From Massospora cicadina (taxonomy: Eukaryota; Entomophthoromycota; Entomophthoromycetes; Entomophthorales; Entomophthoraceae): a DNA stretch of 64,000 nt. The stretch covers positions 124,001 to 188,000 of the forward strand of contig JAKSZP010010597.1 of NCBI GenBank assembly GCA_022478985.1. Direction: 5' to 3'. How positions within the stretch are numbered: the first letter of the stretch is position 1; every line of letters begins with the position of its first letter. Below the pieces are notes generated by a model, which was not told the origin of the DNA, made no database searches, and saw only the letters and a program-made list of their open reading frames with translations. This document shows positions 44,176 through 56,657 of the stretch, piece after piece. The position numbers and the translations under genes were made by a program.

Positions 44176-47100
44176 CTATCTCTTGTTGCCAGCGGGAACG
44201 CCACTTATGGGGAGGGGGAGGGAACGTGTGAAGGGGCCGTAGCCACAATTGAATATGTGTGGAGGAAGGGGTCTGATTTGATGAACCAAACTGTGAACCA
44301 GGAGGAGACCAGCTGTCAGAAATGCGGTGGAAGGTATCCAAACATTTACACTTGAAAGTGGTCCACCAAATGAGACTGGAATATGTGGACAGCTTCTGGG
44401 AGGGTGGGGGTGGAGCCTGTGATGGCATCCAAGACAATCGTGTGGATAGTCCACATGGCGATTGCAACCACCAGAGCACAGAGGCAGGGTGGAAGGGGGA
44501 GGCCATTGATAAAGCAAACATATCTCTTGACAGACTATAGGGATGTGTTTGATCCTGGCCCAGCAGACGTTCAACTTCGCGGTATATCACTTTAGAGGTA
44601 GGACACTTCTCCAGGCGGTGGAACAGCGTTCCATACTGGCCACACACGACGCAGGATGAGTGTAAAGCGTTAGAGCGCTCAGCTGTATGGTACACCCGCT
44701 TCAAGCAGCGCCACAGATGGGAACGGATTTGGGGGTGCAACATAGGATGGTGTGCGTACTTCCAGATAGTCTTTTGGGTCTCTAGGGAGTAAGGGATGTC
44801 CATCATGTCCAGGTAGTCCACCCTGGATAGGACATTGGGTCTTGTGGGGATCACGCCATCTTGAATGGGTAGCCTCTGTACCTCTTGTGTGAACTGAGGA
44901 GAGGGAGGCCTCTCTGGGCTGTGTGTCTGCTAATTTAAATTCTCTATTCAGCGCTCCTCAAGGAAGAGGAGGATTCGTTTGTAGTGGGTTTTAGTCCCGT
45001 GAGGACCTGTGGCCGATGGGTGTGAAGCCAGGTATTTCATCAGGAAGTGAGGGTTCGATGGATTGTTGAGGCCCAAGGCGCGGGAGAAGTTGGAGCGGGC
45101 CACGCGGGACCAGTGTTGGGAGGGGAGCATAGGGGCGGTGACGGCCGCAATACAGGTGCCCAGGATCTTGGCAGCATGGGCTTTGAAGTCAAGCAGGCCC
45201 ATGCCTCCATGATGATGAGGGCCAAACATGACCTCTAGCCGTACTGGTGGAGGGCAGCCTGACCAAAGCCATTATTGCAGCAGGGCATAAAAGGATTTGA
45301 AGAAGCTTGGGGAGAAGGGGATGGCGCGGGTTCCAAACCAGACTTTGGAAGGAGCATAGAGTTGGCTAAAACAACCCTGCCAGTAAGGGAAGTAGGGTGG
45401 GCTCTTAGGGAGGCGATGCGCTTCATCACGTTGTCTATAATATGACTCTCCATTACTGCTGATGTGTACCCGCCTGCCTCAGCCCACACGCCCAGATGGC
45501 GGACTGGCCCTATGGTAGGGCGTGGCACGAGGGGAGCACCAGTGGGGCGGTGTGGGGTGAGCTGTGAGGGCGAGCACGTGTGTGAGCAGATGGGCTGGGC
45601 TGGGCACTGGTTGCTGGGGCTTAGCAGGTTTGATACTGACCAAGGAGGATGACTTCAGTTTTGGAAGCATTCAGTGCAGCTTTAATTACCCGGGAATACT
45701 CCTGGATGAGAGTTTCAAGTGCGCATGCATCTTTATTATTAGACATTCCAACCACACAGTCGTCTGCAAACGCCATCATCTTGACTGGGGCTTGGCCTGG
45801 CACATGGACCCCAGTGAGTTGGGCATTCATGTTTCGAAGTAGTGGGTCAAGGCTGAAGTTGTATTAGAGTGAGCTAAGGGGGTCCCCTTGTCTCAAGCCC
45901 CTTTTAGGGCGGACTACTTCAATTAGGAAGCCAGGGCCACGTACTGCCATTGTTGCAGATTCCATGACCAGCATCACCCAGTTGATGAAGCGAGGGGGTA
46001 AGCGGAATTGATGGAGGCAGTCCCTGAGGTACCCTCAGTTTACTCTATCATAGGTCTTCTGTTGGTCCAAGAATACAAGTGCCCTAGAGGCTGTGGACTG
46101 AAATGCATTAACCACAGAGTGCACGTCATCCCAAATTGACCTTCTGGGTATGAAACCAAATTGTTCTGGTGAGATGGTGGCAGATGCTACAATCCCTAAA
46201 CGGTTAGCCATGATTTTTGTTAAAATTTTAGTGTCTGTGTTTGTTAGAGAAATGGCGCGCCAGTTGGCTAAGTCTAGCTTGTCCCATTTCTTGATGAGTG
46301 ATGACGGTGAAGGCCTCTTGTCCTCCTGGTAGGAGGCGCGTTTCCAGAAGGCTCTGGTTAAGTGAGGCAAGCAGTAGTGGGGATACATATTTGAAGTAGT
46401 TTTTATAGAATTCATATTGGATGCTATCTGGGCCTGGGCATTTCCGGTTTGGTGCACCGCGAATGGCTGTCCATAATTTGTTCGGATTAATCAAATTCAT
46501 TATTTCTGGGTATCGGGATATGGTGCAGATGTGGGCTCAAATAGGAAATTCCACCACTTCGGCCAGCTGAATGGACTGGCTCAGTATAACTTGGAGTAAT
46601 ACTTTTGTGATTTTGATTGCCACTTCAGCTGGCGTATCCGCAATGTAATCATCCAATCTTTGCACCTGTGTGCAGGCCACGCTCTGGCGTGGTGCGAAAA
46701 ATTAATTTAAAAAAATATGCAGTGCACTTGTCGCCCTCTGTAATGCATTTGGCCTTGTACTGAACACAAACCCGATGTCTGTGTTGCCTTTTGAACGCGT
46801 TGAGGTGTGTGGCTGACTCCGCCCACTTCCAGCCCCATGCAGGTCTGTATCCTGTGGCTGGGATGTTGGACTCCAGGTATGACAACTCTGCCAGAGCGCG
46901 CGAAATGACAGCTGATGTGGCTCGCGAGCATCTGGAGGAGAGGTGGCAAGAGTGGCGGATGGTATTCTCTTTGAAGGCTGCCCATGTGGAGATGGGGTCC
47001 GCGCAAAATGGTGCAACAAACTCTTTTGCCAAAGCTGCTAATTCCACCCAAGTGGAAAATCCTGGCGACACAAGTTTGGGGGGGCAGAGTTTGCACCAAT

Positions 47101-47832
47101 GTGGGGCCTTAGCCACTGTGACAGGTAGGTGGTAGGTTATTGAGACCAGTCGGTGGTCGGAGAATTCTATTTTTATTGTTTTAAAGTGGGAAATGTGGGG
47201 TTGGAATTTCACCGCGTAAGGATAAGGTCAATGCAGGACATGGAACTTATTTGGCCGTTGTGGATGTGGGGGCGCGTCATTTTTTTGAGCAGTGGGGCTC
47301 TCCACGGCAGCACATCCATTAACCCAAGGGTGGCCTTTAGAACGTGAAGTTCTACGTGACCCTGGGGGGCGTGGGAGGAGGAAGGCCAACAGTCCATTGG
47401 TGTATTTAGCCAACAGTTCATATCGCTGACTACAAAAGGGTCTTGGGGTAATGGGAGGGATTTGACCAATGAGAAAATTTCCTGACGTTCTCATGCACAG
47501 GTTGGGGCATAGATGTTGATGATAGCATGCACCATGTCAGCCCACAAGAAAGTGACAATGAGGACTCAGCGATTGAGGAAGGATTCTGATGATAAAAATT
47601 TGAAAAAATTGTTTTTCTGAACTAGCACCCCACAGTGCTCTGACCAAAAGAATAGGGATGGGTGGAGCATGGTTTTCCAAGCATCCTCGGAACCTCACAG
47701 ACAGTGGGACTCCTGGATGGCCAGGATATCCATGGGTAAACTTTTTTGTAAAAAACTCAGTTTTCTAGCCCGGGACAGTGAGGCCTTGAATCCCGCAATA
47801 TTCAACGTCCCTAAAGTGAAGGTTTCCCCCAT
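44176..47832 (-). pseudogene. LINE-1a ORF2 of copy K, broken
   Basis: The ATG at 47832 reads MGETFTLGTLNIAGFKAS in frame into DILAIQESHCL, then meets the TGA shared with B, M and O. A second shared TGA follows FLNR. The endonuclease core SDMNCWLNTP is near 47400-47430. RT: CPGPDSIQYEFYKNYF and QFGFIPRRSIWDD, then motif A FLDQQKTYDRVN (46035-46085), whose next codon is TGA where C and N have TGG. After motif B there is a TAA at the same codon as in C. Motif C AFADDCVVGM is near 45740-45770. The finger CVVCGQYGTLFHRLEKC (44600-44660) is intact. The family stop (GNKR) is at 44176. Confidence 0.88.
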
Positions 47833-49244
47833 TGCACATTAGGTGCGAGGGGTGGGCACCCGGGCCCACTAGCCTCCTCTAGATCCCCATGGGCCTTCAC
47901 GGCAGTGCAGGTGTTTGCAGCAATGCTATTGGTAGTTTTGTTGATTTTGAAGAAAGGTTTGAATTGGCTTTTGCCTTCGCTTTTTGTTTTCCTGATATCA
48001 TACAAATTTTTTGTGGTCGAGATGAGTTTGGTGCACCAATGAGAGGGTCAAAAATTTTTTTCAGGTAGGTTGGAAACCAAGTCAGTTTTGACCAGAGCTT
48101 GGTTGTGAAGATTGGGTGAAATCGAGTTACCCATTAGATCTTATTGGGTGTCCCTATTGGCATGGGCTTCCTAATCTGATTGGTTGATGGATTCCTGAGT
48201 TGCTTCCACCGCGAAGGTTTTGATGTCCTCCTGGCTTTGGGAGTGTGAAATAGCGGTGGTGACTTTGGCCGCATCCTTTGCCGCAGCCCTGCAGGCCTGC
48301 TTAGCCTTCTTCCACTCTTGCGGGAAAATAGGTTTTACCAGTAGGTAGCAACCTTGTGCTCCCCACGGAAAAGCCTCTTTGGTGCTTACAGTTGGTTTGT
48401 AGTGCGCCTCTCCGCTGGCCATGGCTGCTGAGGGGTGCTCTTGAAATGTGATGCCCTCTTTGGTGGGGCATGCGTGTGCCTTATGGCCAAGCGCGTCACA
48501 GTGGGTGCAGATGAGGGGTGCGCTGTCCATGGTTACCTGGAAAGGGTGGGTGGTGTGCCCTTCAACTTTGATATATGTTGAGTGCGGGATCTGGGTTAGG
48601 TCCTTTGCAATCTCCTCTGTTGGGGTCAGAACTGCGATGGCTTTGCCAGTGCACAGGTGTGGCATCAGCGTAAAGCGTTGCATCTTGAAAGATTGTATTT
48701 CGCCATAAATGGTGAGACCATCTTTCAAGTGCTACAAAATGGCACGTTTTACTGTAGTAGGCAAAAAGTTAAACGTGAGGAAGATTTGGTTAGATTTTGT
48801 CCATCTGGTGCGTTTGGTTTTGATGACCTGTTGCCCTTCAGGGAGGTCGATCACTATGCACACTGCAGCAGCCTCATCTGCCGCCTCCTTGTTTTCGAAA
48901 CCTAGGTCCAGCCAACCATGTGACATGGAGTGAGGTGTGACATACACCGCGGTCGGGAAAATTTTGTGCACATCCCCACAAAATTTTCCCATAAAGCTGT
49001 TTGTTGGATGTCCAGAAACACGCGGATTCCCTTATTCCACCGACGAGAGTAGCTAGGAGTGCAGCGTGTTGATGTACTGGTTGCATCGTGCTTGCCAAGT
49101 GAGGATTTCTGGGGGAAATAGTGACCACCAGTTTTTTAATTTTTTTTCTATTCTGCCAGTTTCTCAGGGGCGTTTTCAAACGTTTGAGGCCGCGGGCCTT
49201 CCACCTGCTCCTCTTACCTTACTTGCCCAACTGCTCCCTGACAT
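47811..49244 (-). pseudogene. LINE-1a ORF1 of copy K, broken
   Basis: The ATG (MSGSSWASK) is at 49244. The middle domain SHGWLDLGFENKEAADEAAA (about 48860-48920) and the RRM-like region follow. The knuckle CTHCDALGHKAHAC (about 48460-48510) is intact in a 185-codon open stretch (48171-48728). A three-base difference plus frame slips near 48730 and 48990 interrupt it. The Ala/Lys-rich tail ends in a TAG that overlaps the ORF2 ATG by 22 bases. Confidence 0.82.
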
Positions 49245-49340
49245 GGGCGCAGACTAATCTCCTCTGAGAGATTATCAAACTAGATTCAGACTTGAATTGA
49301 ATAGGTTGCAAAAGTGATTGCAACGAGAGAGAAAAGATTC

Positions 49341-50112
49341 CTGAGAAATAAAATCTTGGTCAAAATCCGGATAATGCTTTACTGGTTTGACTAATAGGAC
49401 TGAACATAGCTAGTCAAATGCTTCCTGGCATGCCGAATTCCACTGAAAAGAAACCTTATCCTTAAGTAAATAAAACAATTGTTCTCCAATTTGATCAAAG
49501 TCAGCTATAAATTGGCAATAGTACCCAATCATGCCCAAAAATAATTTAATATCTCGCTTGAATTCAGGCCTCTTTATCTTTGATATTGCTTCCATTTTGG
49601 CTACTTGTGGCCGAAGAACTTCTTTATCAATTACAAAACCAAGGTGCTCTAGTTGGTCCTTAGAGAATTGACTCTTCCAGGGCTTGATCTTTAAGTTTGC
49701 AGCCACTAACCTTTTGAAAACCTCTTCTAGATGTTCTAGGTGTACATTAAAAATGCAACTGAAAGTGTTGATATTGTCTAGGTATACCAGTACACATGAC
49801 AATTTAAGATTTCCTAATATAGTGTCCATTGCTCTTTGGAAGGTCGCTGGAGCATTACAAAGTCCTTGGGGCATCCTCATCGGTTAGAAATTACCCCTCC
49901 TGGGTAATAATGGCTTTTTTCTCGCTCAGCTTTAGGCATGTCAATCTGCCAATACCACTAATTAAGTCCATCACTGAGAAGAACTTAGCAGCTTGAAGCC
50001 TATCTAGGGCATCTTCAATATGTGGAAGAGGATAGGAGTCCTTTCTTATAATGTTGTTGAGCTTCTGATAGTCAATAACAGCCCTATTGCTTCTGTCTTT
50101 CTTTTTTAATTA
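49341..50112 (-). pseudogene. Ty3/gypsy element J: reverse transcriptase fragment
   Basis: Read right to left. RT begins at the right with KKDRSNRAVIDYQKLN and YPLPHIEDALDRLQAAKFFS (49960-50100), then MRMPQGLCNAPATFQRAM and the catalytic box YLDN (49780-49880), where the family has YxDD: the second Asp is Asn. The thumb/connection SQFSKDQLEHLGFVID and LGMIGYYCQFI follow, with the start of RNase H (HYPDFDQDFISQ) at the left edge. A 156-codon stretch (49410-49880) is open. It joins the protease/RT fragment at 55379 after removal of LINE-2 copy L. Confidence 0.9.
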
Positions 50113-50258
50113 ACTGAGGTAAGCTGACCAGGGTATGGACAATACCAATATATGTAATGGGATAGGTGTAGGTGAAGAATAACAAAATTAGGCACACAAG
50201 AGTAGACGAGCTACCCCTGTTGCAGCCGGTACTGTCAGGTATAGGGGAATTGAGCACT

Positions 50259-53200
50259 TTACTCTGTAGGGGGTTTCCCTATTATGGAGCAGGTTTGGAG
50301 AAAGAAGTCCATATGCAGAAACCAGACTGAGAACTATGATTTAACAAGTTGTTGTTGCTTTGGCCTCATGTATCCATATAGCCAGGCTTGAAAGTGTTCC
50401 AGTAGGTGTAGGTGAAATCTGCTGATTGTCCCACGGATGGCGGGTACAGTTCCCTTGAAAGCATTTAGTACTATGGTGTGGATTGTCCACATTGCAATGG
50501 CGACTATCAGGGAGTGGAGTGTGGATGGTATTATGGATTCAAATTGGAGTGCAAGGAGGCTTATGGAGATTGTTAACTCCTAATTATTTTATTTTTAACA
50601 GATGCGCAACTAACCACCATCTGGCTCTAGATGAGGGCATGCCTCAAGGCGGTGTTACAGGGTGCCATACCCTTCCAAATACTGCATACTCTGCATGAAG
50701 AGAGTTGGAGCGATCTACTGTTCTGTAGGTTCTTATGAGGCAATGCCAGGTGTTAGCTCTTACCCTTGGCTGGAGGAGCGGATGATGTGTTAGCCTCCAT
50801 ATTACCTTCTTTGTTGTGAGATCGTATAGGATGTCTAAAGCATCTAGGTATTCAATTCTCGCAATGAATGGGGCCACGTCGTGTGTGTCCCTCTGGGGTG
50901 ATCCTCTGGATTCCTTAGTGTGATGTGGGCTCTGGGCTTGCCCTTCCCGGACTCATGCCTGTGAGTGTGACGGACCTCCCCATGTGCCAAATGATGTGGA
51001 GGAAGCGTTTGAAGTGTGGGGGAGTTCCATGAGGGCCTGCTGCATTGAGGTGGTTTGCAAGGTATGTGAGAAGGCTGGACGGGTTGTGTGGGTTGAATAG
51101 TTTGTGCGCCTGTGCAATTTTGGCCCTCGCCACTCTGGACCAGTGTTGTTGCATGAGGTCTGGGGCTAGGACTTCCTTTAACCAGGTGCCCAGTATACGG
51201 TTGGCGTGGACCTCAAATTCTATTAGGCCCAAACCTCCGCTAGAGCATGGGCTGAAGAGTATTTTCACCTGTACAGGAGGCCGGGTCCCAGGCCACATCC
51301 AGCCCTGGATAAGTGCGCGGATTGAGGATAAAAATGTAGGTGAGAAGGAGATTGCTGTATGGGGAACCACTGTATCAGGAGGATGAGTGAGTTGGCAACT
51401 ATTTCTTGATATGTTAGTTCTGGGGATCTTCCTTTAAGGGAGGCGATGCAGTTGGACATCCGCTGTAGTAGAATGTTCTCCATTGTCTCATTGGCGTACC
51501 CCCTGTCTCCAGCCATACACCAAGGTGCCAACATGGTTGGTTGTATGAGGTGATGCAAAGGGAAGGATGAGAGGGTTGTTCCTTAGTGGGGGCTGTGAGG
51601 TTTGGGTGTTGTGGCCCACTTGTTAGAGTAATTGCCTAAGAGGATTATTTCTTTTTTCCTTTTGTTGAGTGACACGTTTTTCACAATGTTATATTCCTCT
51701 AGTGTGCGTTCCAGCTGGCGAGCATCATTGTTGTTAGGCTTAACAGCTATGAAGTCATCCGCAAAATCTAGTATCTTGATTGTTGGCAGACCTTGTGTGG
51801 TTATGCCCATGAGATATGATTCAGCGACTTGAAGGAGTGGATCAAAACTGAAGCTATACAGCAGTGGGCTGAGGGGTTCCCCTTGTGTGAGCCCTCAGCG
51901 TGGTGTAATTTTTTGTTAGTTAGGAAGCCAGGGCTGCATACAGCCATGAATGCGGATTCTGTAAGGAGCATCGCCCAGTTTATAGATTTGGGTGGGAGTT
52001 TAAAGGGGCTCAGGCATTCCTTCAGTTACGGCCAACTAATGCGGTCATATGCCTTCTCCTGGTCTAGAAATACCAGGGCTTCAGTTGTTTTGTACTGGCA
52101 TATGATGGTGACGTAGTGTATCTTTGTCCAGATTGAACGTTCTGGTATAAATCCAAACTGATTGGGTGATAGGACTTTTGATGCTATTGTGCCTAATCTG
52201 GAGGATAAAAATTTTGTTAATAGTTTTGTATCAGTGTCAGAGAGTGCAATTGAGCGCCAGTTGGCCAGATCCAGTTTGTCGCCTTTTTAAACAGGGTTAT
52301 GACATAGGAGTCCTGGCCAACAGGCAGGAGGCGTGTCTCCAGCAGGCACTGGTTCATTGATGCTAAGAGAAGAGGGGGCGATTTTCTTGGAGTCGTTTTT
52401 ACTAAAATTCGTAGGATATCCCATCAGGCCCTGGGCATTTCCTACGTGGTGCACCGTGGACTGTTTCCCAGAGCTTCTTTTGCGTTTACAGGTTCCAGAG
52501 GTTGTAGTCTGGCGGTGTGCATTGTATTCTGGTGGTGTGTATAGAATCTTTAATTTTTTGGGAGTCAGATGGGGTGTCACAATATAGTTTGGGGTAGTAA
52601 TTGTGTACTTCCACCTTGACCTCCGCTAGGTCAGTTGCCACAGTGACATCATCTAAGCGGACCTGTGTGCATGTGGTTTTGTTGCCATGGGAGTGGAATT
52701 GGTGGAAGAATTACGTCAAGCAAGTTTCACCTTCTTTTATGAGCTAACCTTTTCTTGATACTTTGATTCTGTGGTGGTGTTTGAAGATGGGGCGTTTAGG
52801 CGAGCAGATAATCCCGCCCATTTGTGCCCACAGTTGGGGCTATAGCCACACTTCAGGGTGTTGAGCTCGAGGTGGTCCAGTTCTGCCAAGGTGCGCCTAA
52901 TTGTGGCTGTGTCAGCAGTGCACTTATATGAGGCAAGATGGCGAGTTTTACTATAAGTTTGGTTTAAAAATTTGCCCAAGTTTTGATGGGATCCAATATT
53001 AATGGGGTTGTGAATTCTGGGTTCATGGCCTCGTGTTCAACCCAGTTGGATACTTTTGGGCAATTTTATGTTTTCTGAGTGTAGCTTCCTCCATATTGAT
53101 GCCTGTGTGGGAGTTAAGGTTGGTGAGAGCTGCATTGAAATGGGTTGGTGGTTGGAGAAATTGACCTTTTTATTGAGAAGTTAGAGATAAAAAACAGTGA

Positions 53201-53794
53201 GATTTTGGTGTGAGGATGTAGTCAATGCAGCTCATTGAAATGAGTGTTCCATCGCGTATGTTGGGGCGGGTCATGTGAGGAGTTGTGGGGACCCGTGGGG
53301 AGGGTATCATGTAGGCCAAGGTATGCCTTCATTACATGGAACTCAATGTGCCCCAACGTGTACCCCTGAGGTTGGCCATTGGTCCATGTTGGGGTTATCC
53401 CAGAAGTTGAAGTCGCCCATTAGGATGGTATCTGGAAGGAGGGTGAGTGTTGGGATGGTTTTGAGGAATTTTTTTCCCTCTTAGCTGAGGTGCACAGTGC
53501 ATAGATGCATTCTATAGAAATTGTTCCTCTTGGTTTGTGATCATTGCTACCAGGATGCGACCATGCAGATATGAGGAGGAGTTTATAATTTAGTTTTTTG
53601 TTATTTCAGACGACCACCCACTACTGTGACGTCCATACTGATAGTAATGGCGAGACTCTGGCTGACCAGGATCCCTCTTCCCCCTGTAGGCAGTGGGTTT
53701 CTTGGATGGCCAAGATATCTACAGGGGGTTTTGCAGGAAGTCCAGCTTTTTTGGCTTGAAAAACATGAGCCCTGGCTCCCACAATTTTTAGCAT
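50259..53794 (-). pseudogene. LINE-2 ORF2 of copy L, broken
   Basis: The ATG at 53794 reads MLKIVGARAHVFQAKKAGLP into DILAIQETHCLQGEEGSW (53621-53794), an intact endonuclease start. The GDFNFW-like motif is near 53400. Motif A FLDQEKAYDRIS is near 52035-52075, and motif C has an altered context, ILDFADDFIAV (about 51750-51780). The C-terminal finger is degenerate (EYAVFGRVWHPVTPP, near 50645). The frame ends with a TAA at 50259-50261 after KPPTE, as in copy E. Many frameshifts, for example near 53270, 52560, 52290 and 51880. Confidence 0.83.
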
Positions 53795-53824
53795 CCCTTT
53801 TGTCACTGAGGTGCTCGTGGCGCC

Positions 53825-55299
53825 TCAAGAGAAGTTGGGAGGGCTGCCCATCCCACTCCCAACGCCCTTTTTGCTAGCCCTGCTCCGTGTTTTTGCGCCA
53901 GTATATTCTGTGGCATTGTCCAATCCCATACCCTGTGTCAATTTCTCGCAGGTATTGCGTTTTTAGGATTTGAGGCAGATTTTCCCTCTCATAAATCATG
54001 GTGGTCTGGTACAGTGTGCTGATTTTTTCTGTGGTTTTGGGGTGTGAATTTGGAGAATTGGGTCCCACTTTTTCGCCCATAGTGGAGCTGAATTGTCCTG
54101 CTAAGTTCAATTGATTGATACCATTTGGTGATTAAGTTACATTGTTGATAAAATTTTCAGTTTGGGCATACTGCTCTGATTGGGTGGCTCAGATAATTTC
54201 CTCAATGTGCTCCTCAGCTTGGGCAGTCTGTTTTGATTCGTTGGTTCAGCTAATTTTCTCTGTCTCCTCCTGAATTTGGCTGGGGTCAATGGAGGAGGCT
54301 ACAATTGATGCATCCTTGGACGCTTCCCACTTGCGGGACTTCTGCAACATTTTGCATGCTTTGGGTGTTAATGGGTATAAGAGGATGTACTGCCCACCCT
54401 CCTTCCATTAAAAATTGGTGGTAGGCATCAGTTACTTTGGTGAATTTTACTTCATCTTTGTCTATGGCGTCATTGCAGAATTCTGAGGCCATGATGCCCT
54501 CCTTCACGGGGAATGCATGTTCATTGTGCCCCAATGTGGTGCAGTGGTTGCAGATAGGCAGTGCAAGTTCTAATGTGACTTGGAATGGCTTTGATATACT
54601 CCCACCTGGGATTTAAACGCCACTGTGCATGGGATTCTTGTGAGGTCTGCGGTCACCTCAGGGAGTGGGTGTATCAAAGCAATTGCCTTTCCTGTTCACA
54701 GGTTTGGCTTCAGGTGTAGCTGCTGTAATTTGAGTTGTTTGATTTCTCCATAGTTGGTAAGTCCAACTCAGAGCTCCTCCTCAACTTGCTTGCAGGGGAG
54801 GGTGGTAGGGAGAGATTTGAAAGAGTTGAACAAAGTATTCACTTTGTTCCATCTGGTGCACATGGTACACACAATTTGTTTGCCATTGGGGAGGGCAACT
54901 TCGACGCAGACTTTTGCAGTGGAATCTGCATCTTCTTTGGTCTCAAAGCCCAAATCAATCTAGCCATGTTGGATTGTGTGGGTGGTAATATGCACAGCTA
55001 GGGGAAGAGGGAGGCCTGTGCCTCGCCCACTTTCTCCCACAGAGTTGAAGACTTGATCCCAAGTTAAAGTTGGAGCCCATGCTCTACCTTCAACAGGGGT
55101 TGGTTATATTAAATATCCAGATAATGATTATGCTTCATGGTGAACTCCAAAAACCTGATTGGTGCCTAGTTTGTGGTTTCTTGTTGACATTGTTTCTCAG
55201 TCCCCCTCAATGGCGTTTCTTGCCCTTTGGTGCACCGTTTTGTCCATTACCTGATATGGCTTTTGCCCAGTTTAGTTGGAATTTGTTGAAGTCACCCAT
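53825..55299 (-). pseudogene. LINE-2 ORF1 of copy L, broken
   Basis: The ATG at 55299 gives MGDFNKFQLNWAKAIS. The TGG at the Trp codon that is TGA in copy I is intact here. The middle domain (IGFETKEDADSTAKVCVEVA, about 54895-54960) is followed by an RRM-like region (54770-54850). The knuckle near 54520-54560 is degraded (C-H changed: TTLGHNEHAFPVKEG). The C-terminal part (54286-54420 and on) has several stops. The TGA at 53825 matches the ORF1 stop of I. Confidence 0.75.
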
Positions 55300-55378
55300 C
55301 TCTCCTGTGTGATTATTAAAAATTGCTGTTCAAACCAAATTGTAGTAACTAATGTTATTGTTTTGAGATATAGAAAAG

Positions 55379-56565
55379 TTATTCTATTTTTACAATTTAA
55401 AATTGGTGCAGCCCATGGACTCTTGGATGGTATTAGCATACTGCAGTTAAGAAGTTTCTTTATCTCTTTTGATAAAACCTCCTCAGCAGTCTTTGAACGT
55501 CTAATTGGCCCTAATAGGATAAGTATATAATCACCAGTATTTACCATATGGGTTACTCCTCATGTGCATCCCAAGTCAAAATCATCCTTAAAAAATATTT
55601 CACAGTATTTCTTGAATGATTCTCAACCAAGATCCTTCTCTTGTTCATTCTGTTCTCTTAAATTTGACATAGGTATGACATTATGAACATAGTGTAACTC
55701 ATCATCAGGAAGCACTAGCTCACCAGGGCTCCAAACTCATAAAATGATTTAATCTCTGATACAAGAATCAATTGGAGATAGGCCACCACTTGGTGCCTTT
55801 TAATGAAAATGGGCCGATTCTGCATGTTTGCTAAGAGTATGCTGATTTCTTAATGCCCAGGAAGAATTATCCCAGGTTCTTTTAGATTCTAGCCAAGTTT
55901 AGGACCATGGTTGATAAACTTCGCCATAGTGTTCTTCTGGGATCTGAATTGTTAGTCCAGTTGGGACTTTTGTTTGCATTCCAGAGTTCAAAGTTTAATC
56001 CCTGTTTGCTCAAAAAAGTATGCCCTTAGACTCATGGATTTGCGTTGGTAGGGAATTGACACGGCGCTTTAATTTATAGTATAGATGTGGATTATTCCGT
56101 CCTGTTAGGTTAGATTAATAAATTAATTAAGTTTTTTCAGTCCTGATTTTGCATTTTTTGTATAGTGAAAGGGATGGTTTTGTTCAGCATAGCTAAGGTG
56201 TTATCCTTATGACTAGTAATCACCCCTTATCTTCTCATAGAAATTGGTACCAATAAGGACCTCATAGTTCTGATTAGGCGAAATAAAGCCAGAGTGGATA
56301 CTACTATAGATCCAAACCTTATAGGTAAGGACTATATGCCCCAAGAGCTCTGGTGATGTGTGTTCCCTCAGTGCCATATTATTGATCATGGCAACATACA
56401 GAGCTATTTCTAACTTCTTTACCAACTTAGTGCTGATGATATTTAAAGGAAATCCACTATAAATAATAGCCTGAACAAGGACATTATTGACAGCAATATT
56501 GGCATAAGTACCATCAGATTATGGTTCAAAAAGTGTTTATTAGTGAATAGATTCAGTTTTGAAAA
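55379..56565 (-). pseudogene. Ty3/gypsy element J: protease and RT N-terminus
   Basis: Read right to left. The retropepsin-like region has NVLVQAIIYSGFPLNIIST (about 56440-56510), where the active-site DSG is YSG, followed by KLVKKLEIALY and an open 70-codon stretch (56213-56425). The connecting region (55560-56200) is full of stops. RT starts with SKTAEEVLSKEIKKLLNCS and the conserved SPWAAPIL (55400-55500). The fragment is cut at the left by LINE-2 copy L and at the right by LINE-1 copy M. Gag and the 5' LTR are not seen and should lie beyond the M-N-O block. Confidence 0.8.
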
Positions 56566-56657
56566 CTTTTCTATCTCATTGCAATCACTTTTGCAACCTA
56601 TTCAATTCAAGTCTGAATATAGTTTGATAATCTCACAGAGGATATTAGTCTGCGCCC

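Larger units (their letters stand above)
44070..49340 (-). mobile_element. LINE-1a copy K, full length, nested in gypsy RNase H
   Basis: LINE-1 copy of 5.27 kb with clear 17-bp target duplications, so both ends are fixed: it ends left with the tail that reads AAATTTAATTT on the minus strand and starts right with CTTTTCTCTCTCGTTGC on the minus strand. This copy defines the LINE-1 boundaries used for the others. It interrupts the RNase H domain of gypsy element J. Confidence 0.95.
50113..55378 (-). mobile_element. LINE-2 copy L, full length, nested in gypsy RT
   Basis: LINE-2 copy of about 5.27 kb read right to left. Its 3' end reads CCTGGTCAGCTTACCTCA then GTTAATTAAA on the minus strand; its 5' end reads CTTTTCTATATCTC. 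The flanks tctttcttttttaatt (50097-50112) and ttctatttttacaatt (55382-55397) look like a diverged target duplication inside the gypsy RT, between SPWAAPIL and KKDRSNRAV. L is more degraded than I. Confidence 0.9.
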
